DNA of 64,000 bases from Algoriphagus sp. (lineage in GTDB: Bacteria; Bacteroidota; Bacteroidia; Cytophagales; Cyclobacteriaceae): assembly GCA_018336015.1 (NCBI GenBank), contig JAGXQZ010000075.1, positions 19,052-83,051 on the forward strand, given 5' to 3'. How positions within the stretch are numbered: position 1 is the first letter of the stretch; each line of letters starts with the position of its first letter. The translations under genes and the position numbers were made by a program. The notes beneath the pieces are model-generated. The model was given only the letters and a program-made list of their open reading frames with translations. It was not told the origin of the DNA and searched no databases. Positions 1 through 8,817 of this stretch are shown here, one piece after another.

Positions 1-1
1 A

Positions 2-769
2 GGAAACTCTTTTAAGGAAGTAAAGGAAGAAGGTAAAGATATCTTTATCGCAATTGATCTGTCTCAATCTATGGTAGCCACAGACATTGCGCCAAATCGC
101 CTGAAAAGGATTCAATTTGAACTCAAAGAATTGCTCAAATCCTTTCCTTCTGATCGTATCGGATTAATCATTTTTTCCACAGAAGCCTTTCTTCAGTTGC
201 CTCTCACCTACGATCAGGCGGTAGCCAACTTGTATATCGACGGTCTCAACATTGGATTAGTTCCCAACCTAGGTACAGACCTCAACACTCCTCTGAAAAT
301 GGCATTGGAACGGTTTCAAAATGATCAAAGCCAAGAGCTCAAGTCGAGATCAATTGTCCTGATTTCGGATGGAGAACATTTTGGAGATGATCTGGACGGT
401 ATTGCAGGCGACCTGATAGAAAATGGAATCAAGGTCTTTTCCATAGGTATCGGTACGGATGAAGGAGGCCAAATGCCTAGAGGTAACGGAATGGTTCTCG
501 ATCCTCAGACCGGCAAGCCTGCCTTGACCAAACTCAACCGGGACCCTCTCCAATACATTGCCAATGAGACCGGCGGCCAGTATTTTGAGATATCCGACCA
601 AACCCAAGAAATGGGAGGCTTAATTTCCGCCATTGAGAATCTGGAAGGCGGCGTCTCCAATACCCGAATAGTAGAAGCAAGTTCTAACAAATACTTCTAC
701 TTCCTCTTGGCAGCCTTGGGCTTGGCCCTCTTGGACATGATTCTTCCCATCAAAACCATCAAACTCTGA
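2..769 (+). CDS. batB: BatB-type von Willebrand factor A membrane protein (5' truncated)
   Basis: The reading frame is open from the window's first bases, so the gene begins outside it. The visible part carries a VWA domain with the metal-ion-dependent adhesion site (DLSQS near the left end, GTDLNTP, then LISDGEHFGDD). A hydrophobic C-terminal helix (FYFLLAALGLALLDMIL) is the usual final membrane anchor. Bat proteins (Bacteroides aerotolerance) are VWA and TPR proteins of the inner membrane and periplasm linked to stress tolerance. The stop overlaps the next start by one base (TGATG), and a TPR protein follows, as in Bat operons. BatA also has this domain. The order just before TPR genes favours BatB, but the missing N-terminus prevents a firm choice. 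Confidence 0.85.
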   Translation, partial: GNSFKEVKEEGKDIFIAIDLSQSMVATDIAPNRLKRIQFELKELLKSFPSDRIGLIIFSTEAFLQLPLTYDQAVANLYIDGLNIGLVPNLGTDLNTPLKMALERFQNDQSQELKSRSIVLISDGEHFGDDLDGIAGDLIENGIKVFSIGIGTDEGGQMPRGNGMVLDPQTGKPALTKLNRDPLQYIANETGGQYFEISDQTQEMGGLISAIENLEGGVSNTRIVEASSNKYFYFLLAALGLALLDMILPIKTIKL

Positions 770-1413
770 TGAGCTGGAGTAAGGTAATCGTCGCGACGCT
801 ACTATTGATCCCATCTTCTTGGACAAAGGTAAGCCGCTTGAATGAAGCCATCGAAAAGGCAGAAAAAAGCTACGCAGAAGCCCGTTATGAAGACGCTGTA
901 AAGGATCACCAGTTACTTGTGGATGAATTCCAGTACAGTTCATTTGCTTTGGATTTTGACTTGGGACTAAGTCATCATTATGCCACTCAGGTGGACGAGG
1001 CCTTGACCTTTTATGATCTGGCAACCCAAAATCCGGATAAAGTTTTAGCTTCTTTCGCATACAATCAGGCCGGAGTTATTTTGGGGTACAAGAAGGAGTA
1101 CCAAGCAGCTTTGAGTAAATTTCAATCTGCCCTCATTCAAGATCCGCTCAACGAACAGGCTAGATACAATTACGAGCTGTTGGCCAGATGGCTGAAAAGA
1201 GATGAAGAACGCAAGCAACAGGAACAGAACAAGCCCGAGCCTTCAGAGTTTGCTAAAAGAAAAAAGGCAGAAGCTGACCGTTTGGTAGAACAATTCCGTT
1301 TTAAAAATGCGTTGAATCTGTTGGAAGAAGCCTTGGCACAAGATTCCACCGTGGCAGCTTATCAGGATTTTATGACCACCCTAAAAGAAGTTGTAGAAAT
1401 CGATGAAAATTAA
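769..1413 (+). CDS. TPR-repeat protein of the Bat operon (BatC-like)
   Basis: This 214-residue protein has a short hydrophobic N-terminus (VIVATLLLIPSSW) followed by tetratricopeptide-like helices: residues about 25-60 (AEARYEDAVKDHQLLV), 75-125 (repeated AxxxYxxAL patterns) and 160-200 after a charged linker rich in K, E and Q. Its start overlaps the batB stop and its end overlaps the next gene by 11 bases, so the three are probably translationally coupled. TPR proteins of Bat operons are thought to scaffold the VWA partners in the periplasm. That role is inferred from context. No catalytic motif is visible. Confidence 0.75.
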   Translation: MSWSKVIVATLLLIPSSWTKVSRLNEAIEKAEKSYAEARYEDAVKDHQLLVDEFQYSSFALDFDLGLSHHYATQVDEALTFYDLATQNPDKVLASFAYNQAGVILGYKKEYQAALSKFQSALIQDPLNEQARYNYELLARWLKRDEERKQQEQNKPEPSEFAKRKKAEADRLVEQFRFKNALNLLEEALAQDSTVAAYQDFMTTLKEVVEIDEN

Positions 1414-2011
1414 ATTGACTGGTCTTCTTTTGGCTTTTTCCTTCTTTCTTGCTTGGGAAGGAATGGCTCAAACCGCAGGTGATTACTTTAACCGTGCCGC
1501 GAGGTCTTATGTGAAGACTGAAAAAGAACAAGCACTGAAAGAGGTAAATGATGGCTTGAGTAAATTTCCCAATGATGCCAAACTGAAAGCTCTCAAGGAA
1601 AAGCTGGAAAAAGAACAAGAGCAAGAACAACAGCAAAATCCTCAGGATCAGCAGCAGCAAAACCAGCAAAATCAGGATCAAAAAAGCGAAGGAGAACAGG
1701 GAGAGTCCAAGTCTGATCAAAAAGACGGAGAGCAAACCAACGAGGACAAAGCCAAGGAAGGTCAAAAAGGTGAAAATCCATCCCAAAAAAGTGAGGAAGC
1801 CGGCCAAAACGCCAACGATCAAATGGACGCTAACTTAGCCGACCGACAGAAAAAGCTCGAAGAGATGCGGGAAAAGCTGAAGTCCATGAACCTCACTCCA
1901 GAACAGGCTGCTCAAATCTTGGAATCCATGAATTCCGCAGAGCTTAGATACATTCAAGAAAATAAGAAAAAACCAACCCAAAGACCAAAGAAGGGATTGC
2001 CGGATTGGTAA
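1403..2011 (+). CDS. Secreted TPR protein with a Q/N/E/K-rich tail (BatC/BatE-like)
   Basis: The protein has a signal peptide (MKIKLTGLLLAFSFFLAWEGMA, probable cleavage before QTAGDY) and one TPR-like helical pair at about residues 25-60. Residues about 65-150 are low complexity, dominated by Q, N, E, K, D and S. A short helical C-terminus follows (LTPEQAAQILESMNSAELRYIQ). It overlaps the preceding TPR gene and ends the operon. A final hydrophilic Q-rich TPR protein is common in Bacteroidota Bat operons. The tail should be disordered. Whether it corresponds to BatC or BatE cannot be settled here, and no BatD-type protein lies downstream, so the remaining bat genes should lie to the left of the window. 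Confidence 0.7.
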   Translation: MKIKLTGLLLAFSFFLAWEGMAQTAGDYFNRAARSYVKTEKEQALKEVNDGLSKFPNDAKLKALKEKLEKEQEQEQQQNPQDQQQQNQQNQDQKSEGEQGESKSDQKDGEQTNEDKAKEGQKGENPSQKSEEAGQNANDQMDANLADRQKKLEEMREKLKSMNLTPEQAAQILESMNSAELRYIQENKKKPTQRPKKGLPDW

Positions 2012-2020
2012 TAAGCTGGA

Positions 2021-2069
2021 AGACCGAAGACGGTAGACCGAAGTTACTTCCGTCTTCGGTCTTCGGTCT
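2021..2069 (+). terminator. Heptamer-built palindrome acting as terminator after the Bat operon
   Basis: Forty-nine bases can be written as seven heptamers: AGACCGA, AGACGGT, AGACCGA, AGTTACT, TCCGTCT, TCGGTCT, TCGGTCT. Positions 2021-2033 pair perfectly with 2050-2062 (13 bp), and the repeat is followed by TTTATCTTT. The hairpin lies 9 bases after the stop of the last Bat gene and 30 bases before the thiolase start, so termination is the likely role. The strict period of seven is unusual. Confidence 0.75.
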
Positions 2070-2099
2070 TTTATCTTTAAACTAAACCCAAATACTAAC

Positions 2100-3281
2100 A
2101 TGATCAAAGAAGTATACATCGTCTCCGCGGTGAGGACACCACTCGGAAGTTTTGGCGGAAAATTAGCTGGCATGACAGCCATCGAACTTGGAAGCATCGC
2201 CATCAAAGGTGCATTGGCCAAATCTGGCGTTGCCTCAGAAGCTGTCAATGAAGTGTTTATGGGCAATGTAATTTCAGCTAATCTCGGTCAGGCACCTGCA
2301 CGTCAGGCAGCCATCGGAGCCGGAGTCGGATATCATGTGCCCTGCACCACGGTCAATAAGGTATGCGCCTCCGGAATGAAAGCTGTCATGCTTGCCGCCC
2401 AATCCATCATGCTAGGAATCAATGAGGTGGTAGTGGCTGGTGGCATGGAAAGTATGTCCAATGTGCCTTATTATGTCCCAAAAGCAAGATTTGGATACAA
2501 ATATGGCAATGCAGAACTAGTCGATGGATTGGTAAAGGACGGACTTTTCGAAGTGTACTATAAGTTCCCAATGGGCAACTGTGCTGAGAATACTGCCAAA
2601 GAAATGAACATCACCCGTGAGCAGCAAGATGCCTATGCCATCCAATCTTACCAAAGATCTGCGGCAGCTTGGGAGGCAGGTATGTTTAAGGATGAAATTG
2701 TGCCGGTGGAAATGCTTGGAAGAAAAGGGGAAACTATCCTAATGGAAGAAGACGAAGAATTCCGAAACGTGATGTTTGACAAAATCCCTTCCCTCAAGCC
2801 GGTTTTCGACAAAAATGGAACGGTTACCGCTGCCAATGCGTCCACCATGAATGACGGAGCTTCGGCTTTGGTCTTGGTCAGCAAAGAAAAAGCAGAGGAA
2901 CTTGGCTTGAAGCCTTTGGCTAAAATCAGAGGCTTTGCAGACGCTGCCACCGATCCGCTTTGGTTCACCACGGCACCTGCTTTGGCCATTCCAAAAGCTC
3001 TAAAGCATGCAGGGATATCAGCTGAAGAGGTTTCTTACTACGAAATCAACGAAGCTTTTGCAGCGGTGGCAATTGCCAATCAGCGAGAATTGCATTTGGA
3101 CAATGATCGACTCAACGTATTTGGAGGGGCAGTTTCCTTAGGTCATCCACTGGGTGCTTCCGGTGCCAGAATCATTACCACCCTCACCTCAGTACTTCAC
3201 AAAAAATCCGGTGAGATCGGCGTCGCTGGCATCTGCAACGGCGGTGGCGGTGCTTCAGCGATCGTGATTGAGAAAATGTAA
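2100..3281 (+). CDS. atoB: Acetyl-CoA C-acetyltransferase (thiolase)
   Basis: At 393 residues this has the normal length for a thiolase II, which condenses two acetyl-CoA to acetoacetyl-CoA or cleaves 3-ketoacyl-CoA. The nucleophilic cysteine is Cys89 in NKVCASGMKAV. NEAFAA, GHPLGASGAR and the C-terminal CNGGGGASA supply the catalytic His and Cys. The GHPLGASGAR and GGM(E)S motifs are intact. It stands alone between two hairpins. Whether it works in beta-oxidation or in acetoacetyl-CoA supply cannot be decided from the neighbours, although an HMG-CoA lyase (14985-15836) would produce acetoacetate in the same pathway area. Confidence 0.93.
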   Translation: MIKEVYIVSAVRTPLGSFGGKLAGMTAIELGSIAIKGALAKSGVASEAVNEVFMGNVISANLGQAPARQAAIGAGVGYHVPCTTVNKVCASGMKAVMLAAQSIMLGINEVVVAGGMESMSNVPYYVPKARFGYKYGNAELVDGLVKDGLFEVYYKFPMGNCAENTAKEMNITREQQDAYAIQSYQRSAAAWEAGMFKDEIVPVEMLGRKGETILMEEDEEFRNVMFDKIPSLKPVFDKNGTVTAANASTMNDGASALVLVSKEKAEELGLKPLAKIRGFADAATDPLWFTTAPALAIPKALKHAGISAEEVSYYEINEAFAAVAIANQRELHLDNDRLNVFGGAVSLGHPLGASGARIITTLTSVLHKKSGEIGVAGICNGGGGASAIVIEKM

Positions 3282-3310
3282 TTCCTAAAATTCCCCCTTT
3301 AACATCAAAA

Positions 3311-3340
3311 AGCCCCGAATTTCGAAGATTCGGGGCTTTT
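3311..3340. terminator. Bidirectional terminator between thiolase and apbE
   Basis: A perfect 10-bp stem (AGCCCCGAAT at 3311-3320 with ATTCGGGGCT at 3328-3337) closes a 7-base loop. It has T-runs on the + side (CTTTT) and A-runs before it, so it can serve both convergent genes. Confidence 0.9.
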
Positions 3341-3364
3341 GTTGTTTAATCCTTTTCAAATCAA

Positions 3365-4399
3365 TTACTGCGAGGAATCGCTTTGCTCCACTTTCGGGAA
3401 ACCCGAAGTGAACTCCATTTGCAATTTCCCCTGACCTCCGATGACAAACATGGCCTCCACTCCCGGGAGTTTTTCCGCCAATTCTTTGGCCTTTTCAGGT
3501 CCCATTGCCATAAAAGCTGTGGCCAAAGCATCTGCCTCGGTAGCTGAATTTGCCAAGACTGAAACGGATACCATGGAGTGACTCACCGGAAAACCAGTCA
3601 ACGGATCCACGATATGTGCCCGTCGATTTCCCTGCTCGTCCATGTAAAATTTGCGGTAATTACCTGAGCTGCTGATCCCTCTCCCATCCAATTCAACCTT
3701 GGCCAGCATCGAACTTCCTATGCCCAATTCAACCTGTGCCGGATCCTCAATTCCAATGGTCCAAGTCGTTCCTCGGGGATTTTTACCTTTTGCTTTCATC
3801 TCCCCTCCTATTTCCACCATGTAATTTTCAATACCAGCTAAATTCAACACTTCGGTCAGCTTATCGATGGCATAGCCTTCTCCTATTCCCGTGATGTCGA
3901 GTTTGACACCTTCCTCAGCTGCTACGTAGCCTGAGTCCAAACGAATGATCTTGGATTCAAATCCAATCAGTCTTTTCAATTCCGCCACTTTTAAAGAATC
4001 CATCGATTCTCTGGCCTCAAAAGAAAATCCCCAAGCTTTCAATAGTGGGAAAAGGGTAGGTTCAAAAAAACCATTACTCAGTTGATGGTATTTCATCGAA
4101 GAGTCCATCATATCCCGAAAAGTAAAAGAAGGATTGATCAGCTTTCCGGTATTGTTAAAACTCGACACCTCTGATTCTTGGATGTAGGAGTTGGAAGCGC
4201 TGTTGATGATAGCAAAAACCGAATCAAACTTAGGTTGAAAATCCAGTTTTAAATTACCCACCTGAATCCGGTAATAGGTACCAAAGATTTCTCCTTCATA
4301 CGTTTTGAATTCCTGTTGCTTTTCCTGTGCGCAGGAAAAAAAGATCAATAGTCCGGCAAAGGGTAAAATTCGGGAGAGTAGCATATTTTTGACTTGCAT
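3365..4399 (-). CDS. apbE: FAD:protein FMN transferase, lipoprotein
   Basis: ApbE uses FAD to attach FMN to threonines of target proteins, such as NqrB/C, RnfG or other exported flavoproteins. This 344-residue protein has a lipoprotein signal with lipobox FFSC followed by AQEKQQ. It has the ApbE core motifs: DITGIGEGYAIDKL, VEIGGEMKAKG, NYRKFYMD and HIVDPLTGFP, and the Thr/Asp-rich segment SATEADALATAFMAMG near the C-terminus that binds divalent metal. An alternative ATG lies five codons downstream (4384) and would leave the signal intact. No Nqr, Rnf or other flavoprotein target is encoded in the window. The gene is monocistronic and divergent from the YwqK-repeat gene. Confidence 0.92.
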   Translation of the reverse strand: MQVKNMLLSRILPFAGLLIFFSCAQEKQQEFKTYEGEIFGTYYRIQVGNLKLDFQPKFDSVFAIINSASNSYIQESEVSSFNNTGKLINPSFTFRDMMDSSMKYHQLSNGFFEPTLFPLLKAWGFSFEARESMDSLKVAELKRLIGFESKIIRLDSGYVAAEEGVKLDITGIGEGYAIDKLTEVLNLAGIENYMVEIGGEMKAKGKNPRGTTWTIGIEDPAQVELGIGSSMLAKVELDGRGISSSGNYRKFYMDEQGNRRAHIVDPLTGFPVSHSMVSVSVLANSATEADALATAFMAMGPEKAKELAEKLPGVEAMFVIGGQGKLQMEFTSGFPKVEQSDSSQ

Positions 4400-4500
4400 T
4401 TAGAGTCTGAAATTGGAAGCGTCCAGTTAAATTTTGGCCAAAAATAGTCAAATTGCCTTCCTCGGACGTTAATTTTCCGTAATCTTCCCGCATTCACCCC

Positions 4501-5640
4501 ATGGTAATTCCTTCAATTCCATTTTTGAATTCCATCACAGGAAAAATCAAAGCTGTTCCAGTCTTTACCTTAATAGCCCTGTATTTGGTTTCTGTTCCAA
4601 ATTCTTTTGGCCAAGACACCGTCCGCACCTATTACGATGAACAATCCCTTCAAATCAAGGAAGTGCTTACCAAAATCAATGGTAAGGCTGAAGGTCCTGT
4701 TTGGCTTTACGATCCAACAGGAAAGTTGATACTGATCGGACATTTGAAAAATGACAAACGAGATGGTGCTTTTTATGATCTGGATCCTGATTCTGGAGAT
4801 ACCTTGAGAATCATTCATTTCAGGGAAAATCTCAGAGAAGGAAAAGCCCTCAGCTTTCATCCTGGTGGGCAGCTCAGTCAAGAATCCACTTTTGTAAACA
4901 ATCAACTGGAGGGCGAAGTCATTTCCTATTTTCCTGATGGAAAGATTCAGGACAAAACCACATTCAAAGGCAATAAACCTGACGGCACATCAACCTCTTT
5001 TTTCCCCAATGGAAATCCAAAGTCGAAAACCCAATTTCTGGCAGGACAATACCACGGTGTCTCTGAGGAATACGACGAATCCGGAAATCTTTTATCCAAA
5101 ATCACCTATTCAAAAGGCATTCTTAATGGACCTGAGGTGACCTATTATCCTGATGGTCAACTGAAATCCCAGCGACAGTTCATCAATGGCGCTTTGGATG
5201 GAACTTATGTATTGAATTATCCGGACGGTAAACCAGAGCGTCGAGGCACCTACAAAAAAGGAAGTCCGGAAGGAGAAATGATCGAATACTTTCCCAATGG
5301 AACGATCCGAATGAAGGCAGTTTATGCGAAAGGTATCCCGATTCAGCCTATCCTTTACTTTCATGAAAATGAATCGCTCAGGCTTAGGATGACCATGGAT
5401 GCTCAGGGTGAAAAAATCAAAGAGGAAAGCTTCTATCCCTCTGGGAAACCCTTTTCCACCGTCTTTTTCAAAATGGGAATAGAAGAAGGAGAAGTGAAAA
5501 TTTTTCATGAAAACGGAAATATTCAAGAAATCAGAAATTACACCAAAGGAAGGCTGAATGGCGAGCGCAAACTTTTTGATGAAAAAGGAGAATTGATCCG
5601 TATGGAAGTATATGAATTCGGAAATAAAATCAATAAATAA
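4501..5640 (+). CDS. Exported YwqK-family (MORN-like) repeat protein
   Basis: The protein has 379 residues. An N-terminal hydrophobic segment (VPVFTLIALYLVSVPNSFG) looks like a signal peptide. The rest is a chain of about 12 repeats of roughly 23 residues with the core Y-x-P/E-(D/N)-G-(K/Q/N)-(L/I) followed by KG-x-x-(D/N/E)-G, for example YYPDGQLKSQ, YFPNGTIRMK and YPDGKPERR. This pattern is the YwqK antitoxin-like/MORN-related family, predicted to form an elongated beta sheet. No catalytic residues are recognisable. The annotation name 'toxin-antitoxin YwqK family' should not be read as proof of antitoxin activity: no toxin is adjacent. Surface or periplasmic structural or binding function is plausible. 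Confidence 0.8.
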   Translation: MVIPSIPFLNSITGKIKAVPVFTLIALYLVSVPNSFGQDTVRTYYDEQSLQIKEVLTKINGKAEGPVWLYDPTGKLILIGHLKNDKRDGAFYDLDPDSGDTLRIIHFRENLREGKALSFHPGGQLSQESTFVNNQLEGEVISYFPDGKIQDKTTFKGNKPDGTSTSFFPNGNPKSKTQFLAGQYHGVSEEYDESGNLLSKITYSKGILNGPEVTYYPDGQLKSQRQFINGALDGTYVLNYPDGKPERRGTYKKGSPEGEMIEYFPNGTIRMKAVYAKGIPIQPILYFHENESLRLRMTMDAQGEKIKEESFYPSGKPFSTVFFKMGIEEGEVKIFHENGNIQEIRNYTKGRLNGERKLFDEKGELIRMEVYEFGNKINK

Positions 5641-5698
5641 GCCACAAGGCTAAGCATAGGGAAATAGGTTTTTCTATTTTTGCCCAAACGAATTTCAA

Positions 5699-6640
5699 AT
5701 GAGCAACGCCATCAAAGAAACCCACTTTACATTTCCTGAACAGGTGGGTTTTTACAAAGGAAAAGTAAGAGACGTTTATATTTTTGAAGATCAGCTAGTC
5801 GTAGTTGCATCGGATAGAATTTCCGCATTTGACGTGGTTCTTCCCCGCCCCATACCTTTCAAAGGACAAGTGCTCAATCAGATCGCTGCAAGTTTCCTAA
5901 AAGCCACTTCTTCTATCGTACCCAACTGGGTGACAGCAACCCCTGACCCCAATGTGACTATCGGAAAGAGATGTGAGCCATTCAAGGTGGAGATGGTCAT
6001 TCGTGGCTACCTAGCCGGACATGCTGCAAGAGAATACAAAGCCGGCAAAAGAGTGCTTTGCGGTGTTACCATGCCAGAAGGGATGAGAGAAAATGATCCT
6101 TTCCCTGAGCCAATAATCACACCTACTACCAAAGCATCCGAAGGACACGATGAAGATATCTCAAGAGAAGATATTCTTGCGAAAGGCATCGTCAGCGAGG
6201 CTGATTATGTGATTTTGGAAAAATACACCCGAGCGCTCTTCAAAAAAGGTCAGGAAATGGCCCGTGAAATGGGATTGATTCTCGTAGATACCAAATACGA
6301 GTTTGGAAAATATGGTGACGAAATCCTTTTGATCGATGAGATCCATACGCCGGACTCCTCAAGATATTTTTATGCAGATGGCTATGAAGAAAACCAGGAA
6401 AAAGGTTTGCCGCAGAAACAGCTTTCCAAAGAATTTGTAAGGCAATGGTTGATAGCCAATGGATTTCAGGGTAAAGAAGGTCAAAGCGTACCGGAAATGA
6501 CCGATGAAATTGTGGAAAGCATCTCCGATCGCTATATTGAGCTTTATGAAAACATCACCGGAGAAAAGTTCATCAAAGCTGAAACCGGCGCAATTGAATC
6601 TCGAATCGAAAAATCAATCCTCGCATATTTAACCAAGTAA
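5699..6640 (+). CDS. purC: Phosphoribosylaminoimidazole-succinocarboxamide synthase
   Basis: SAICAR synthetase joins CAIR and aspartate with ATP in de novo purine synthesis. The 313-residue length fits the longer, yeast-like PurC form. Recognisable motifs are [11 protein letters not shown] near the N-terminus, [41 protein letters not shown] and [16 protein letters not shown] Bacteroidota -7-like element (TATTTTTG, 5675-5682) lies 17 bases upstream of the ATG, but no good -33 element was seen. The gene heads a compact group with the STAS, rnz and yhhQ genes (15-base gap, then overlaps). Confidence 0.95.
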   Translation: MSNAIKETHFTFPEQVGFYKGKVRDVYIFEDQLVVVASDRISAFDVVLPRPIPFKGQVLNQIAASFLKATSSIVPNWVTATPDPNVTIGKRCEPFKVEMVIRGYLAGHAAREYKAGKRVLCGVTMPEGMRENDPFPEPIITPTTKASEGHDEDISREDILAKGIVSEADYVILEKYTRALFKKGQEMAREMGLILVDTKYEFGKYGDEILLIDEIHTPDSSRYFYADGYEENQEKGLPQKQLSKEFVRQWLIANGFQGKEGQSVPEMTDEIVESISDRYIELYENITGEKFIKAETGAIESRIEKSILAYLTK

Positions 6641-6655
6641 TCCAACTAAGCTACC

Positions 6656-7033
6656 ATGAAATACACAATCGATAAAAAAGAGCAATACGTAGTTTTCTCA
6701 CCGATGGAAGAGAAAATCGACTCTTTATTAGCACCCAAATTAAAATCAGAACTATTGACCATCCACGCTGAAGGATACGCCAACATCGTTTTGGACATGA
6801 GTTCTGTGAAATACGTAGATTCCAGTGGACTAAGCGCACTGCTGGTAGGTGACAGAGAATTTGGAAGAAACGGCGGGATCTTTTTGATCTCAGGAGTGCA
6901 GGAGCATGTCATGAAGCTGTTGAAAATCTCCATGCTGGATAAAAAGCTAAAACTCGTAAACAGCCTGGAAGAGGCAGGTGAGGCTGTTTTCATGCATGAA
7001 ATCGACGGAGGCGAAGACGAGGAGGAAGCTTGA
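6656..7033 (+). CDS. STAS-domain protein (anti-anti-sigma factor-like)
   Basis: A single STAS domain of 125 residues resembles SpoIIAA/RsbV anti-anti-sigma factors. The segment YVDSSGLSALLVGDREF holds the conserved DSSG, whose serine is the usual phosphorylation site. The tail is acidic (GGEDEEEA). RsbV-type proteins normally sequester an anti-sigma kinase, but neither a RsbW-like kinase nor a sigma factor is nearby. The stop overlaps the TTG start of rnz by three bases, so the two are probably translationally coupled. Function is inferred only at the domain level. An alternative is a structural STAS role in lipid or polysaccharide transport. Confidence 0.85.
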   Translation: MKYTIDKKEQYVVFSPMEEKIDSLLAPKLKSELLTIHAEGYANIVLDMSSVKYVDSSGLSALLVGDREFGRNGGIFLISGVQEHVMKLLKISMLDKKLKLVNSLEEAGEAVFMHEIDGGEDEEEA

Positions 7034-7962
7034 TCCCCGAGTTTGAAGTCACCATCTTAGGAAATACCTCTTCCATCCCTGTACATGGAAGAAATCACAC
7101 TGCCCAAGTCATCAGATTTGGGCAGGAGTGTTTATTACTGGACTGTGGCGAGGGCACGCAGATTCAAATGCGGAAATTCAAGATTAAGTCTTCACGGATT
7201 TCGCATATTTTTATTTCCCACCTGCATGGAGACCATTACTTGGGACTGATTGGTTTGCTTTCCAGCTACCATCTTTCCAAGCGAACACAGCCTTTGAAAA
7301 TCTTTGGTCCTCAGGGTTTGGATGAGATCATTACCTCACATTTCCGATGGAGCAATACCCGATTGGCTTATCCATTGGAATTTATTCAAACTCATGACGA
7401 TGGATTAAATCTATTGCTTGATCATCCCCGGTTTTCGGTTTACAGCTTTCCGTTGAGCCATCGGATTCCGACCACTGGCTTTTTGATCAAAGAAAAACAA
7501 GGTCTCAGAAGCCTGATTAAAGAAAAACTACAGGAAAATAAAATCCCGCTTCAAGCCATTCACGAAATCCGAAGTGGAAGGGATTTTACCGATGAACTCG
7601 GAAATGTTTTTCGAGTAGATGAATATGCTCACCCTTTGCCACCCCTGCGTAGCTATGCTTTTTGCTCAGACACGAAATTTGAACCCACACTTAGGACCTT
7701 TCTCCGAGGAGTAGATTTACTGTATCACGAATCCACTTTCATGGAATCAGATGCCCAACGAGCGGCAGACACCTTTCACTGTACAGCCAAGCAAGCAGCA
7801 GAAATTGCAAAAATAAGTGAGGTGAAAAACTTGTTGTTGGGGCATTTCTCATCCCGATATGTAGATTTAACCGAAATGTTGGCAGAGGCTCAAACAGTTT
7901 TCACCAATTCAACCTTAAGCGAAGAAGGCAAAACCTACCCCATCCTTTCTCATCATGAATGA
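7030..7962 (+). CDS. rnz: Ribonuclease Z
   Basis: RNase Z is the zinc endonuclease that removes the 3' trailer of tRNA precursors. The 310-residue protein has the metallo-beta-lactamase signature ISHLHGDHYLGL (HxHxDH), LLLDCGEGTQIQM near the N-terminus, the Asp in YAFCSDTKFEP, and the late LLGHFSSRY, all typical of the short bacterial form. The best start is TTG at 7030, overlapping the STAS gene's stop, because there is no ATG before the conserved N-terminal strand. Its end overlaps yhhQ by eight bases. Confidence 0.93.
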   Translation: MIPEFEVTILGNTSSIPVHGRNHTAQVIRFGQECLLLDCGEGTQIQMRKFKIKSSRISHIFISHLHGDHYLGLIGLLSSYHLSKRTQPLKIFGPQGLDEIITSHFRWSNTRLAYPLEFIQTHDDGLNLLLDHPRFSVYSFPLSHRIPTTGFLIKEKQGLRSLIKEKLQENKIPLQAIHEIRSGRDFTDELGNVFRVDEYAHPLPPLRSYAFCSDTKFEPTLRTFLRGVDLLYHESTFMESDAQRAADTFHCTAKQAAEIAKISEVKNLLLGHFSSRYVDLTEMLAEAQTVFTNSTLSEEGKTYPILSHHE

Positions 7963-8746
7963 AATTCAACACAGCCGCAAAACCAACCTATTTATCATCC
8001 TTGGATCTATATTTCTGACCAATGCGATCTTGGCTGAAATCATTGGGGTGAAAATCTTTTCAGCCGAGAAAACATTGGGTTTTGAGCCAGTCAACTGGAC
8101 TTTCTTTGGAGAATATGTCTTGGACTTCAACCTGACAGCAGGTGCGGTGATTTGGCCGATTGTCTTCATTACCACAGATATCATTAATGAGTATTTTGGA
8201 AAAAAAGGAGTTCGGAAAATCAGTTTCATCACGGCAGGCTTGATCACTTATGTATTCCTTACCATCAGTTTAGTGACCGTTTTGGTACCAGCTGATTTTT
8301 GGTTAGATGTCAATTCTCAGATGCCTGATGGCTCCAGTTTCAATATCGATTATGCCTTTAATACGATTTTCAGACAGGGCTTGGGGATCATTTTAGGATC
8401 ACTTACTGCTTTTTTGCTGGGTCAACTAATCGACGTGTTTGTATTCCAAAAACTTAGAGCTGTCACCGGACCCAAGATGATTTGGCTGCGAGCAACAGGT
8501 TCTACCCTAGTCTCTCAGTTTATTGATTCTTTTGTCGTGTTAGGGATTGCCTTCTACTTGTTTGGCAATTGGAGTATCAGCCAGATTGTGGCGGTAGGCC
8601 TGATCAATTATGTGTACAAATTCTCTGTGGCAGTCCTACTTACTCCTGTTTTGTATGTGGCTCACGGAGTGATTGACCGATATTTGGGAAAAGATCTTGC
8701 CGAAAAAATGGCCAAGGAGGCTTCGGCTGATCGGTCGTTTTTGTAA
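7955..8746 (+). CDS. yhhQ: Queuosine precursor transporter (YhhQ/VUT family)
   Basis: The 263-residue inner-membrane protein has about six hydrophobic helices. It has the family's patterns AEIIGVKIF near the N-terminus, FITTDIINEYFGKKGVRK and ATGSTLVSQFIDSFVV. Proteins of this family import preQ0/preQ1 for queuosine tRNA modification in E. coli. No other queuosine gene is present here. The overlap with rnz places it in the purC-STAS-rnz unit and brings two tRNA-related functions together. Confidence 0.87.
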   Translation: MNEIQHSRKTNLFIILGSIFLTNAILAEIIGVKIFSAEKTLGFEPVNWTFFGEYVLDFNLTAGAVIWPIVFITTDIINEYFGKKGVRKISFITAGLITYVFLTISLVTVLVPADFWLDVNSQMPDGSSFNIDYAFNTIFRQGLGIILGSLTAFLLGQLIDVFVFQKLRAVTGPKMIWLRATGSTLVSQFIDSFVVLGIAFYLFGNWSISQIVAVGLINYVYKFSVAVLLTPVLYVAHGVIDRYLGKDLAEKMAKEASADRSFL

Positions 8747-8817
8747 AAGAATTGTGAAATTTTTATTGAGATTTTTTATAAATTACTCTTATTCAGATAA
8801 TTAAATCAGCAAAACCA

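Noticed and set aside
4501..5640. Antitoxin function for the YwqK-repeat protein
   Set aside because: The protein is exported and has no neighbouring toxin. The family name alone is not evidence.
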